Assembly: GCA_964430855.1 (NCBI GenBank)
Contig: CAYSHC010000019.1
Span: 1-58,660, forward strand
Reading direction: 5' to 3'
Length of the DNA stretch: 58,660 nt
From: JAEZDP01 sp964430855
GTDB lineage: Bacteria; Acidobacteriota; Vicinamibacteria; Vicinamibacterales; Vicinamibacteraceae
The stretch's first letter is position 1, and each line of letters opens with the position of its first letter. Of the stretch, positions 18,331 through 26,465 are shown one piece after another. The position numbers were made by a program, and so were the translations under genes. The notes beneath the pieces were generated by a model. It was given only the letters and a program-made list of their open reading frames with translations, was not told the origin of the DNA and made no database searches.

Positions 18331-19591
18331 TGCCCATGCGGCCGAGCAGGCGGGCGCGCTCGACGGTGCTCCGGGCGAGCTCCGAGGCCAGCGCCTCGGC
18401 TGCCTGGCGCGCCTCTGTGCGCTGCACCATCGCGTACGCGGCCAGGCCGGCCACACCTATGAGGCCGACGGCAGCAGCCGTCGCGACAAGGCGCGACCGC
18501 CGCAGGCGGTGGAGCAGCGTGACCAGCGCCGAGTCACGGTGCGCGGCGATGGGCACGCCGGCCGCGGCGCGGCGCAGGTCGGCGGCAAGCGCCGCGGCGG
18601 ATTCGTAGCGCCGATCCCTGAGGCGCGCCATCGCGCACGCCACCACCACGCCGACGTCGGCCGCCAGATCCGGGCACCGCGCCGTCAGGCGGACCGGGTC
18701 GCGCTGGCAGATCGCCCGCGCGGCCTCGGCGAGGCTCATCTCGGCGAAGTCGAAGGGCAGGACGCCGCTGAGCAGGTGGTACAGCAGGACGCCAAGCGCG
18801 TAGACGTCGGTGCGGATGTCGAGGTCGTTCGGGTCGCCGGCAAGCTGCTCGGGGCTCATGTAGGGCAGCGTGCCCACCATCTGTCCGACCTGTGTCTCGT
18901 GTCCCGCATCTCCCGTGGCGTGCAGCAGGCGGGCGACGCCGAAGTCGAGCACCTTCGGGTGGCCGTCCGACGTGACGAGGATGTTGCCCGGCTTGAGGTC
19001 GCGATGAATGACGCCCCGCTGGTGGGCGTGGTGCACGGCGTCGGCGATACGTGCCACCAGCTCGAGGCACGCGGGAGTCGGCAGCGACTGTGCGGCCACA
19101 AAGTCGGTGACTGGCTCGCCCTCCACCAGCTCCATGGCGATGTACGGCGGGCTGTCACCGCGGGCGCCGCGGTACGCGTAGACGCGCGCGATGCCGGGAT
19201 GGTCCAGCCGCGCCAGCACTTCGGCCTCGAGCTCGAAGCGCCGCTGCGCCGCTGCGCTCGTGCCCGCACGGAGCACCTTCAGCGCCACCTCGCGGCCGAG
19301 CATCTCCTGCCGTGCGATGTACGCCACGCCACTGGTCCCGGCGCCGAGCAGTCCGAGAATCGTGAAGTCGTCGATCCTGGTGCCGGGAGCGAGCATCCGG
19401 CTCCACGCGCCCGCCGCCGGTTCGGGCGCGCCGTCGGGCGTCTCGAACTGGTCGACGAGCCCCTGCACCTCCGCCAGCAGCGCTGGGTTGCCTTCGCAGC
19501 GCCTGGTCAGCCAGCGCAGACGCTCGTTGGATGGCACGTCGGCCATCTCGATCAGCACGCGCTCGGCCGGGCGAAGGCTGGTGTGGGACAT
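18140..19591 (-). CDS. Serine/threonine protein kinase half of a frameshifted kinase-WD40 gene
   Basis: A Hanks-type kinase domain with a glycine loop LLGAGTSGVAYIA (81-93), Lys105 in VALKVL, HRDLKPGN (196-203), DFG (216-218) and YMSPEQ (244-249). One membrane segment (about 368-389) and a short coiled linker follow. The frame departs from homology after Gly420 (GRMG), where one extra base shifts it. The next 63 residues to the stop at 18140 are Arg/Pro-rich shadow sequence. GGGGAG before the ATG at 19591 supports the start. Removing one base makes 16402-19591 a single frame of 1063 codons including the stop. The gene 37 bp upstream may be cotranscribed. Confidence 0.85.
   Translation of the reverse strand: MSHTSLRPAERVLIEMADVPSNERLRWLTRRCEGNPALLAEVQGLVDQFETPDGAPEPAAGAWSRMLAPGTRIDDFTILGLLGAGTSGVAYIARQEMLGREVALKVLRAGTSAAAQRRFELEAEVLARLDHPGIARVYAYRGARGDSPPYIAMELVEGEPVTDFVAAQSLPTPACLELVARIADAVHHAHQRGVIHRDLKPGNILVTSDGHPKVLDFGVARLLHATGDAGHETQVGQMVGTLPYMSPEQLAGDPNDLDIRTDVYALGVLLYHLLSGVLPFDFAEMSLAEAARAICQRDPVRLTARCPDLAADVGVVVACAMARLRDRRYESAAALAADLRRAAAGVPIAAHRDSALVTLLHRLRRSRLVATAAAVGLIGVAGLAAYAMVQRTEARQAAEALASELARSTVERARLLGRMGKPARRGADALGADARRRRHAVTPMGAARAVRALPLDLGRPGPRPGSGRRPVQPRRQARRFRGA
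18329..18331 (-). other. Frameshift site joining kinase and WD40 frames
   Basis: The coding strand reads ATG GGC AAA CCT GCC CGT. Reading AAA as AA gives Gly-Asn-Leu-Pro-Val-Ala-Glu-Gln-Met-Leu-Trp and restores the long frame. The change is +1 in a run of only three A bases, so it may be a sequencing or assembly error, a genuine mutation, or less likely a programmed shift. Confidence 0.8.
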
Positions 19592-19628
19592 GGCACGCTC
19601 CCCGGAAGGTCGGGCGGCTTTCGACCTC

Positions 19629-19937
19629 TCAGCGTCCGCGGTCCGGCGAGGCGTCGAGCAGCGCCGTCACCAGCGAGGCCCACTCCTCGTCGAGTGACGC
19701 ATGGCTCTCCGGCTTGCCGGCCCGCGCGTACCAGTAGCGGGCGTTCGACCTGTCGCCCTCCTTGCGGTGCAGGTAGGCGTGCACCCAGGCGGCCTCGCGC
19801 GAGTCGAGGTCCTGCACGATGACGTGCGCACGCTCCCAGTCGCCGCGCGCGTCGTGCCACAGCGCCTGGAGCTCCGCGGACAGATCCGCCGAAGGCGCGG
19901 ATTCCGACAGCGACGCCTTGAAGGATGCCAGTGTCAT
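19629..19937 (-). CDS. Small conserved protein of unknown function
   Basis: A 102-residue soluble protein (MTLASFKASL, then LSAELQALWHDARGDWERAH, VHAYLHRKEGD and YWYARAG). The pattern of Trp, His and Tyr in short helices resembles a widespread conserved hypothetical family; I know no assigned function. The ATG at 19937 has GGGAGC upstream. It lies 37 bp before the kinase gene and 86 bp after the M23 peptidase gene, in the same direction. Confidence 0.75.
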   Translation of the reverse strand: MTLASFKASLSESAPSADLSAELQALWHDARGDWERAHVIVQDLDSREAAWVHAYLHRKEGDRSNARYWYARAGKPESHASLDEEWASLVTALLDASPDRGR

Positions 19938-20023
19938 GGCCGAGCTCCCATGATCCACCAGGATGCCGCGGACGGCAACGCTGGCGTTGTCAGGTCGCTC
20001 GGGTACTTCCCGGCGCGCGCCGC

Positions 20024-20893
20024 CTACGGGATCTCGACCAGCGACATCGGGTCCACGCGCGCGGTGCCGACGCGCAGCGACCAGTGCAGGTGCGGCCCCG
20101 ACGATCGTCCCGTCGCCCCCACCTGCCCGACGACGTCGCCTGTGGCGACCTTCGCGCCTTCCTCGACGAGGAGGCGCTGCATGTGCGCCAGGATCGAATG
20201 CACGCCCTGCCCGTGGTCGATGACCACCGTCAGGCCCGTGTAGTAGAGGTCGTCGGCCAGGACGACACGTCCCGGCGCAGGCGCCCGGATCTCGGCCCCG
20301 GCGGGACTCGCGAAGTCGACGCCCAGGTGGCGTCCGCGTACTTCCCCGTTGTAGATGGACTGCGCACCGAAGGGCGAGTTCTGCCGGTGGCGCACCGGGC
20401 GCGTGAATGGCGGCGTGCAGAGGAACTCGTCGCTGTAGGTCGCGTAGATGGCGTTGAGCCGCTTCGCCTCGCGCTCGATGCGCGCGCGCACGGCGGGCGG
20501 TGGCGACACGTACTTCGGTGGCACCGTGAGGCGGCGCGTGCGGAACGCCTTCGGCTCGATGACTACCGCGTAGTCGGCCGCGAGCGTGTCGCCCGCCGCC
20601 GTCGTGGCGGTCGCCCGGAGCGTCGCCGCACCAGGCTTCGTCTCGACGTCGATGCCGACGAGCGCCTGCCAGATCTCTCCGGCCTCGCCGGCGGAGACGA
20701 GCCGCGACGCGCGGGCGTGCCGTCCGAACCCATGGACCGTCACACCCTCGAGCCGTACCGGCGACGCGATGCGAAGCACCAGCACCTCGCCCGGCTGTAC
20801 CGCACGCGCCTGGTGGGTCAGCGCGAGGGTCGGACGCTGTGCGGCGGCAGGCGAGGCGGCGAGGATCGCCACGAGAAACGCCAGCAAGGCCAT
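20024..20893 (-). CDS. M23 family metallopeptidase (LytM-like), secreted
   Basis: A 289-residue protein with a signal peptide (about 1-19, ASPAAAQ), an N-terminal beta-rich domain and a C-terminal LytM/peptidase M23 domain. Zinc ligands are His189 and Asp193 in GRHLGVDFASP and His270 in GPHLHW, with His237 and His268 as catalytic histidines. The full set suggests an active peptidoglycan endopeptidase, not a degenerate activator. Start ATG 20893 follows TAATCT by 6 bases. A GCGGTCN heptad array lies just upstream. Confidence 0.92.
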   Translation of the reverse strand: MALLAFLVAILAASPAAAQRPTLALTHQARAVQPGEVLVLRIASPVRLEGVTVHGFGRHARASRLVSAGEAGEIWQALVGIDVETKPGAATLRATATTAAGDTLAADYAVVIEPKAFRTRRLTVPPKYVSPPPAVRARIEREAKRLNAIYATYSDEFLCTPPFTRPVRHRQNSPFGAQSIYNGEVRGRHLGVDFASPAGAEIRAPAPGRVVLADDLYYTGLTVVIDHGQGVHSILAHMQRLLVEEGAKVATGDVVGQVGATGRSSGPHLHWSLRVGTARVDPMSLVEIP

Positions 20894-20899
20894 CGGTAG

Positions 20900-20905
20900 A
20901 GATTA
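20900..20905 (-). promoter_or_regulatory. -10 element, predicted leaderless start of the M23 peptidase gene
   Basis: TAATCT on the minus strand, with 6 bases before the ATG at 20893; an overlapping GATAAT is also present. Confidence 0.55.
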
Positions 20906-20935
20906 TCCGCGCCTTGTGCCTCGCGGGCCGCGGCA

Positions 20936-20998
<63 letters not shown>

Positions 20999-21012
20999 CG
21001 CTTCACGCCTCT

Positions 21013-22293
21013 TCAGAACCCTATGCCCGTGGAGAAATGAACGCGCGTGGCGCCACCGATGCCCTTCGCAACGTCGAGGCGGACGCCGAAGACGGGCGCG
21101 GCGACGAAGAACCCGACGCCCGCCCCCCGCGCGAAGCGCTGGTCGCGCCAGCGTGCGCCGTGGTCGTAGGCGGCGGCGACGTCGTAGAAGGCCGCGATGC
21201 CGGGGCGGGTGAGGCTTGCCGGTGACGACAGCGGCACGCGCAGCTCTGCGGACGCGGCGACGGCGTTGTCGCCCACGGCCGTCCCGGCGCGCCAGCCGCG
21301 CAGCGAACCTGCGCCGCCCACGAACGCCTTCGCGTAGTCAGGGACCGCGCCGCCGGTCGTCGTGGCCTGGGCCCGCACGGCGAGCACGCTGCCGCGAGGC
21401 AGCCCGACGTAGCCGCGTGCGTCATGCATCGCGCGGACGACTCCCGCGGCTGGCGAGAGGCGCAGCCGCGCGATCTCGCTGCGCACGTAGACGGCATTGC
21501 GGGGAAACGTCGAGGTCCGACGGGTGTCCAGCTCGGCAAAGCCGCCGATGCTGTCAAGGTGCCCCCCGCCGTGCTCGCCGAACCTGACGTCGGTTCGCGC
21601 CGCGGTCAAGCCGACGCCGACCACGGGGCCGAAGCGCTTCAGGACCTCGCCGGACACGCCCGTGCGCGTCTCGCCCCTGTCGAAGAAGGGATGCTCTCGC
21701 CGCGAGACGCCGGCGCGCCCGCTCACGCGCGAGACGACACCTCGCTCGAAGGTGTGGGAGGCCTCGACGGCGGCCTGCCGCTCGCCGCCCCACGACAGCG
21801 GTGCCGATACGCGTGTGGCCGACTGCCGCGAGCCCACCACGGAAAACCGGACGCCATAGGTGAGCCCGTAGCCGTCCTCGTACCTCAGGATCGGCAGGAA
21901 CATCGTGTTCCGCCTGAGCCGCGCAAGCGGCCCAGGCGTCCTGACAATCCCCGCATCGGTCACCGTCACCAGCGCCCGCTCGGTGACGAGAATCACGACC
22001 GCCACATTGCCCGTGTCGGCAAGCGAGCGGTACCGCGTCAGGATCTCGACCGACTCGAAGAGGCCGCTCTGCTCGAGCCGTCGCCTTGCCGCATCGAGCG
22101 CGGGCGTGTCGGCCGCCTGCCCTTCCGCGAGTTGTGCGATCCGCAGCACGTCGGCGTCTGGCGTCGTGTGATTGCCGTGGATGCGCACCTCGGCGACCAC
22201 GGGAGCACCGGCCTGGCGGCCTCCTGCGTCCGCACGCGCGACGAACGTCAGCAGCCAGGTCGTCGCCAGGAACACAGCGACGCACGGCCTCAT
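21013..22293 (-). CDS. POTRA-containing outer-membrane beta-barrel protein (BamA/TamA family)
   Basis: A 426-residue protein with a signal peptide (about 1-23), one POTRA-like domain (VAEVRIHGNHTTPDADVLR to ESVEILTRY, about 33-85) and a C-terminal Omp85-type barrel. FVGGAGSLRGW resembles the family G-x-x-x-L-R-G-[FYW] element, and the protein ends HFSTGIGF with a terminal Phe. It probably inserts or secretes envelope proteins. The start overlaps the stop of the LolA-like gene by four bases (ATGA), so both proteins are probably made together. Confidence 0.85.
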   Translation of the reverse strand: MRPCVAVFLATTWLLTFVARADAGGRQAGAPVVAEVRIHGNHTTPDADVLRIAQLAEGQAADTPALDAARRRLEQSGLFESVEILTRYRSLADTGNVAVVILVTERALVTVTDAGIVRTPGPLARLRRNTMFLPILRYEDGYGLTYGVRFSVVGSRQSATRVSAPLSWGGERQAAVEASHTFERGVVSRVSGRAGVSRREHPFFDRGETRTGVSGEVLKRFGPVVGVGLTAARTDVRFGEHGGGHLDSIGGFAELDTRRTSTFPRNAVYVRSEIARLRLSPAAGVVRAMHDARGYVGLPRGSVLAVRAQATTTGGAVPDYAKAFVGGAGSLRGWRAGTAVGDNAVAASAELRVPLSSPASLTRPGIAAFYDVAAAYDHGARWRDQRFARGAGVGFFVAAPVFGVRLDVAKGIGGATRVHFSTGIGF

Positions 22294-23165
22294 GGCTGGA
22301 ACTCGTCGACGCGGAAGCGGACGCGCACGTCGGCCTGCCGGTAGTCGAAGTACTCGCGACGGTAGGTCACGCCGTACGTGCCGGTCGCGAGCGTCGCGGC
22401 CCCCTCGACCGTCGTCTGCACGGGCAGCCAGACGCCCGCGATCGGCTGGCCCATCTCCATCGTCGCCCTGGCGTGCTCGACGCGGACCAGCGAGCGGCCC
22501 GGCAGGAAGCTGAAGTCGACGTTCTCGAATGTCGCCTTCACCATGCGCTGCTCTGCGGGATCGACCCACAGCGTCACGCGCGTCACCTTGTTGAAGGCGA
22601 ACTGGAGGCGCCGCTCCATCGCGGCGTCCGCCTCGTCCTCAGCGTCCGCGCCCGTACCGGCGTCCTTGCCTTTCCGGCCCGAAGATGCCGTCCCGCCAGG
22701 TGCGTCCTTGTCGTCGGACTCGTACATGCGTGTGGGGTAGTACTCGATGCGCAGGACGTCGACGCCTGCCAGCGACTCGCGCCCGACGAGGTAGTAGTTG
22801 CCCGGCTCGAACGGGAAGCGCATGAACTTGCCGAGCGTCGCCTCCTCGTGTTCCTCGTCGTCGGGGTCCCGCGGCCCGGTGACGGCCACGCCGTTGACGC
22901 GGACGGGACTGCGCACGGCCTTCCCGTCGCGTGCCACCCACACGTACTCGCGCTCCATCCCGAAGAGGCGCCTGAGATCGGGACCGATCACCGACAGGTG
23001 CTCGCGCTCGCTCAGCAGCAGCCCCTGGAGCTGACGCCAGCTCTCCTCCCGGTGCTCGAGGACGCGCTCCATGAGGACGTCTAGGTCGGTCTGCCCTCGC
23101 GCGGGCGCCGCCGCCAGCAGGAGGAGCAGGGCCACGAGCCCGGACGCCAGCCCGGAGAGGTGCAT
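22290..23165 (-). CDS. Secreted LolA/LppX-like periplasmic protein
   Basis: A 291-residue protein with a signal peptide ending AAAPARGQ (about 18-25). The body is rich in long strands (YVWVARDGKAV, VTRVTLWVDPAEQRMVKATF, GVWLPVQTTVEG), resembling the LolA/outer-membrane lipoprotein-sorting fold. A charged, Gly-rich insertion (about 150-185) separates two halves. Assignment is by fold pattern only, and no cysteine lipid site is visible. Coupling to the downstream POTRA barrel suggests a shared envelope-transport task. TATGTA lies 6 bases before the ATG, but as a -10 it is weak. Confidence 0.6.
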   Translation of the reverse strand: MHLSGLASGLVALLLLLAAAPARGQTDLDVLMERVLEHREESWRQLQGLLLSEREHLSVIGPDLRRLFGMEREYVWVARDGKAVRSPVRVNGVAVTGPRDPDDEEHEEATLGKFMRFPFEPGNYYLVGRESLAGVDVLRIEYYPTRMYESDDKDAPGGTASSGRKGKDAGTGADAEDEADAAMERRLQFAFNKVTRVTLWVDPAEQRMVKATFENVDFSFLPGRSLVRVEHARATMEMGQPIAGVWLPVQTTVEGAATLATGTYGVTYRREYFDYRQADVRVRFRVDEFQP

Positions 23166-23214
23166 ACGAACTACATACGAAGGTGGGCCGCGCCTGGATC
23201 GCGCCGCGCGGCCC

Positions 23215-23270
23215 GCGGTGACCGGTCCGCGGTGAGCGGTCCGCGGTGACCGGTCACCGGTCCGCCGTCC
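23215..23270. repeat. GCGGTGA/CCGGTCC heptad tandem repeat overlapping the cupin 3' end
   Basis: Eight consecutive heptads: GCGGTGA, CCGGTCC, GCGGTGA, GCGGTCC, GCGGTGA, CCGGTCA, CCGGTCC and GCCGTCC, giving a 14-bp super-period. The minus-strand TGA at 23254-23256 is the cupin stop codon. Confidence 0.88.
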
Positions 23271-23697
23271 GCGGCCCGGCCTTCCAGCTGATGACGTGAT
23301 ACACGGCGGGCACGTCCCCGACGTTGCGGATGCCGTGCAGCTGGTTGGACGCCTGGAAGATCACCGAGCCCGGTCCGACGCGCCGTGTGCGCTCGCCGAG
23401 CAGCGTCTCGACGGTACCTTCGCGGATGATGATGACTTCCTCGTGCGGGTGCTGATGCGGCTCGTGCGGCGACTGGCCAGGCTGCAGCGTGGTGACGTGG
23501 AGTTCGAGCTCGTCGAGGGTTGCGGTGGGTGCACGGAACACCTGCCGCGACTCGCCCGCCTTCGTCGGGCGCGCCTCCATCTCCGACCATTCGACCGCCC
23601 GGGAACCCATCACCCCCGGCGCCGTCTGCACCAGGCTCATCGCACCCGCCGTCGCCATGGACGCGAGCGCCGCAACGAAGAGGTCACGCAACGTCAT
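23254..23697 (-). CDS. Secreted cupin-domain protein
   Basis: A 147-residue single-cupin protein with an N-terminal signal or anchor (about 7-24). The first cupin motif, PHEPHQHPHEEVIIIREG (77-94), gives several metal-binding His and a Glu; the second is FQASNQLHGIRNVG. Such proteins bind a metal and may be dioxygenases, isomerases or binding proteins; no substrate can be named. GGAGG lies about 9-13 bases before the ATG. The last residues (PRTADR) and the stop are encoded by a heptad repeat, so the natural C-terminus may have been replaced. Confidence 0.82.
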   Translation of the reverse strand: MTLRDLFVAALASMATAGAMSLVQTAPGVMGSRAVEWSEMEARPTKAGESRQVFRAPTATLDELELHVTTLQPGQSPHEPHQHPHEEVIIIREGTVETLLGERTRRVGPGSVIFQASNQLHGIRNVGDVPAVYHVISWKAGPRTADR

Positions 23698-23757
23698 CGG
23701 AAGTTGCCTCCATGCAACCGTGATTGAATGGGGTGGACTGCAGCAGAGGGAGGAGCG

Positions 23758-23880
23758 ATGGAAGGACCGGCGAGAGGATGTCTTGCGGGGCTGTTCGCCT
23801 GGCGTTTCGGTGGCGGCTGCCTGTCCACGATAGTGCTGTTCGTGCTGGCGTTCTGGATGCTCGGATACGTCAACTGCTAG
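23758..23880 (+). CDS. Small single-span membrane protein, 40 residues
   Basis: The ATG at 23758 opens a 40-codon frame ending TAG at 23880. A strong SD (GGGAGGAGCG) sits immediately upstream. The product starts MEGPARGCLAGLFAW, then has a clear membrane helix (LSTIVLFVLAFWMLGY, about 22-37), two central Cys and a terminal Cys. A palindrome follows 21 bp after the stop. SD, helix and terminator-like hairpin together support a real gene. The family is not recognised. Confidence 0.65.
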   Translation: MEGPARGCLAGLFAWRFGGGCLSTIVLFVLAFWMLGYVNC

Positions 23881-23901
23881 GTGCCACGATCAGCGGAGGG
23901 C

Positions 23902-23934
23902 CTCCCGGGACGATGCCTCGGCATCGCCCGGGAG
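23902..23934. terminator. Strong hairpin between convergent genes
   Basis: Arms CTCCCGGG-A-CGATGCC (23902-23917) and GGCATCG-CCCGGGAG (23920-23934) pair with one bulged A and a tiny loop. There is no T-run on either side. Its place between the convergent 23758 gene and the oxidoreductase gene fits a bidirectional terminator. Confidence 0.65.
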
Positions 23935-23944
23935 TTGCCGCGTC

Positions 23945-25510
23945 TCAGGTGAGCGCCCAGCCCTTCCGGTACTCGCGCTTCAGGTACTGGTTGGCGTCGG
24001 GCGCGTTGGTGACGCGCATGTTCGCGCCGTCGTACTCGATGCGCTTGCCGGCGTTGAGCGCCACGATGCCGAGCAGCATCGTCTCGGTGAGCGGGGCGGC
24101 GTAGGAGAACGGGCACGACGCCTTGGTCTCCCCCTTGATCGCGCCGATCCAGTTCATCTCGTGGCTGGTCGTGATCCGCTCGAACAGCTGCGGCGGCTTC
24201 TGCATCGAGTCGTTGGCCGACCGGGGCAGCAGGCGCGGGTTGCCGCCGTAGTTGTCGTGCAGCAGCTTGCCCTTGCTCCCGATGTAGAGCACGCCGCCGC
24301 CCTTGTTCAGCTCCTCGTCGCCGAGCTCCTCCGGCTTCGGAGGCAGCAGGCCGCCGTCGTACCACGTCAGCTTCACCGCGGGGCGACCGTCCTTCGCCGG
24401 GAACGTGTAGTAGGTGGTCGTCGCCGCCGGGTACGTCCGCGGGCCGGGGTCGTCCTCCGCGCGCACGAACGGCGTGGACTGCGTCTCGATCGCCGTCGGG
24501 TAACCCAGGTCGAGTGCCCAGAACGGGTGGTCGATGAGGTGGGCGCCCATGTCGCCGATGGCACCGACACCCCAGTCCGTCCAGCCGCGCCAGTTGAACG
24601 GGTGGTACACCGGGTGGTACTCCGCCTCCGGGGCGGGCCCCAGGAAGAGATCCCAGTTGAGCTTGTCGGGCACCGGGTACTTGCCCATCGCGGCGGCGAG
24701 GCGCTTCATCACGCCGTCGAGGTTCCACCGCAGGTCCTCGTCCACCTTTCCGGCGGCCGGGCGCGGAATGCCCTGTGGCCAGTACGCGAGCGGACGGTTG
24801 GTCCAGACATGCACCTCGGAGACGTCGCCGATCACCTTGGCGGCGATGATCTCGTTCACGAGGCGGGCATCGTCGGACGAGTGTCCCTGGTTGCCCATCT
24901 GCGTGACGATCTTCGGGTTGTCGGCCGCCTTCTTCGCGAGCACGCGGCACTCCTCGACCGACCACGCCAGCGGCTTCTGCACGTAGACGTGCTTGCCGAG
25001 GCTCATCGCGGCAAGCGCGATCACCGCGTGCGTGTGATCGGGCGTGGCGATCATCACCGCGTCGATGTCCTTCTGCTTCTCGAGCATCTCGCGGTAGTCG
25101 TAGTAGCGCGCCGCCTTCTGGTACTGCTCGTGCAGCCGCCGCAGGCCCTCGATCTGCCGCTGCGCGCCCTCGCGCTGCTCGGCGGTGGCCGACGACGACT
25201 CCTTCAGCCGCTTGCTGATGCCTTCGATCTGCTGCGGGATGCCGCTGTAGTTGCGCTCGACGAATCCCCAGTCGACGTCGCAGAGCGCGACGATGTTCTG
25301 GCTGCTGAGGGCGGTGAGGTTGGAGCGGCCCATGCCGCCGATGCCGACACCGGCGACGTTCACGAGGTCGCTCGGCGCCGTGTACCCCTGGCCTCCCAGC
25401 ACGTGGCGGGGGACGATCGTCATGCCGGCCGCGGCAATCGCGGCGCCGCGGAGGAACTCGCGCCGCGGCAGCGGCTGGGATTGGTCTGTGCGTCCTGTGT
25501 CACTCATCAC
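23945..25510 (-). CDS. Gfo/Idh/MocA family oxidoreductase with Tat signal
   Basis: A 521-residue protein. The Tat leader PLPRREFLRGAAIAAAG (13-29) is followed by a Rossmann domain with NVAGVGIGGMGRSNL (51-65) and the family lysine motif as VQKPLAW. A long inserted helical segment rich in Lys/Gln (about 90-150) and a C-terminal alpha/beta domain complete it. Members oxidise or reduce sugars using NAD(P); exported versions are common in carbohydrate-degrading soil bacteria. The start is GTG 25510 followed at once by ATG 25507, with GAGG upstream. The substrate is not evident, and no sugar operon surrounds it. Confidence 0.9.
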   Translation of the reverse strand: MMSDTGRTDQSQPLPRREFLRGAAIAAAGMTIVPRHVLGGQGYTAPSDLVNVAGVGIGGMGRSNLTALSSQNIVALCDVDWGFVERNYSGIPQQIEGISKRLKESSSATAEQREGAQRQIEGLRRLHEQYQKAARYYDYREMLEKQKDIDAVMIATPDHTHAVIALAAMSLGKHVYVQKPLAWSVEECRVLAKKAADNPKIVTQMGNQGHSSDDARLVNEIIAAKVIGDVSEVHVWTNRPLAYWPQGIPRPAAGKVDEDLRWNLDGVMKRLAAAMGKYPVPDKLNWDLFLGPAPEAEYHPVYHPFNWRGWTDWGVGAIGDMGAHLIDHPFWALDLGYPTAIETQSTPFVRAEDDPGPRTYPAATTTYYTFPAKDGRPAVKLTWYDGGLLPPKPEELGDEELNKGGGVLYIGSKGKLLHDNYGGNPRLLPRSANDSMQKPPQLFERITTSHEMNWIGAIKGETKASCPFSYAAPLTETMLLGIVALNAGKRIEYDGANMRVTNAPDANQYLKREYRKGWALT

Positions 25511-25658
25511 GAATCCTCGTCAGTTGATGAAATTCAGGTCTGCCGGCTCCGCCCCGGTGACGCGGCTGACCGACGCGGCGCTGGAACCCGGGCGTCGGCA
25601 TGATACGGATGTTTCGTAGCTGGAGATTATGACGCATTGCCGCGCGGCGGGCCACGGG

Positions 25659-25664
25659 TAGGAT
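25659..25664 (+). promoter_or_regulatory. -10 element, predicted leaderless start of the methyltransferase gene
   Basis: TAGGAT with 7 bases before GTG 25672. The box overlaps the alternative ATG at 25663, which argues against that ATG. Confidence 0.5.
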
Positions 25665-25671
25665 GCTTGGC

Positions 25672-26439
25672 GTGATCAATCCATTCGCGACGGCGGAAAT
25701 GGCCGCCGGGTACGCCGCCGACCGTCCGCCGCTGCACGCGCGCGTCCTGGCGCGCGTACGGGCCGACCTCGCGGGGGCGCTGCCGACCGCTCTGGCCGTG
25801 GACGTCGGGTGCGGCGCGGGCCTGTCGACGGTGCCCCTCGCCGGCATTGCCGCGCGGTGCGTCGGCGTGGAGCCGGCGGTGCCCATGCTCGCCGGCGCGC
25901 GGCGCCTGGCCCCCGGCACGACGTTCCTCGCGGGCGCCGCCGAGCACCTGCCGCTGCCCTCACGCGTGGCGGGCCTCGTGACGGCAGCCGGCTCGCTCAA
26001 CTTCACCCGCGTGCCCGAAGCCCTCGCGGAAATCCGGCGCATCCTCGCCCCCGACGGCGTGCTGGTGGCCTACGACTGGGCAACCGCACGCGAGTTCGTC
26101 GACGCCCCCAGCCTCGAGGCGTGGTTCCAGCAGTTCGACGCGCGCTGCCCGCGGCCACCGTCGGAAGCCGTCCCGCTCGACCCGCGCACACTCGAGCGGC
26201 TTGCCGACGGGCAGCTCCGCCTGACCGACGAGCTGACGTTCGCGTGGCCGCTGACGCTCACCGCCGATGCCTACGCGCGCTACATGCTCACCGAGACCAG
26301 GGTTGCGGCGGCAGTCCGGCGGGGCGAGCCGCTCGGGTCGATAGCGGACTGGTGCCACGCGACACTCGCCGAGGTGTTCGACCGGCGCGCTCGCGATGTC
26401 GTCTTTCGCGGGTACATCGCCTACCTGCGTCCGGCGTGA
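25672..26439 (+). CDS. Class I SAM-dependent methyltransferase
   Basis: A 255-residue methyltransferase. SAM motif I is VDVGCGAGLS (43-52), an acidic residue follows at CVGVEPAVPML, and LVTAAGSLNF marks motif II. The substrate is unknown; the fold resembles UbiE/Methyltransf_11. GTG 25672 gives the opening INPFATAEMAAGYA typical of the family and lies 7 bases after TAGGAT; ATG 25663 would add three residues but overlaps that box. It is divergent from the oxidoreductase gene across a roughly 160-bp region that shows no other clear feature. Confidence 0.85.
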   Translation: MINPFATAEMAAGYAADRPPLHARVLARVRADLAGALPTALAVDVGCGAGLSTVPLAGIAARCVGVEPAVPMLAGARRLAPGTTFLAGAAEHLPLPSRVAGLVTAAGSLNFTRVPEALAEIRRILAPDGVLVAYDWATAREFVDAPSLEAWFQQFDARCPRPPSEAVPLDPRTLERLADGQLRLTDELTFAWPLTLTADAYARYMLTETRVAAAVRRGEPLGSIADWCHATLAEVFDRRARDVVFRGYIAYLRPA

Positions 26440-26452
26440 GCGGGCATCGGCG

Positions 26453-26458
26453 TACACT
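26453..26458 (+). promoter_or_regulatory. -10 element, predicted leaderless start of the serine hydrolase gene
   Basis: TACACT with 7 bases before ATG 26466, 13 bp after the stop of the methyltransferase gene. Confidence 0.5.
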
Positions 26459-26465
26459 CTCGGCG

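Noticed and set aside
18140..19591. Programmed +1 frameshifting as the explanation for the kinase split
   Set aside because: No classical slippery heptamer, stop codon at the shift point or stimulatory structure is apparent; a one-base indel is simpler. Kept only as a remote option.
25663..25671. ATG 25663 as the methyltransferase start
   Set aside because: The codon overlaps a TAGGAT box whose spacing fits GTG 25672, and the added residues MLG are not part of the family pattern.
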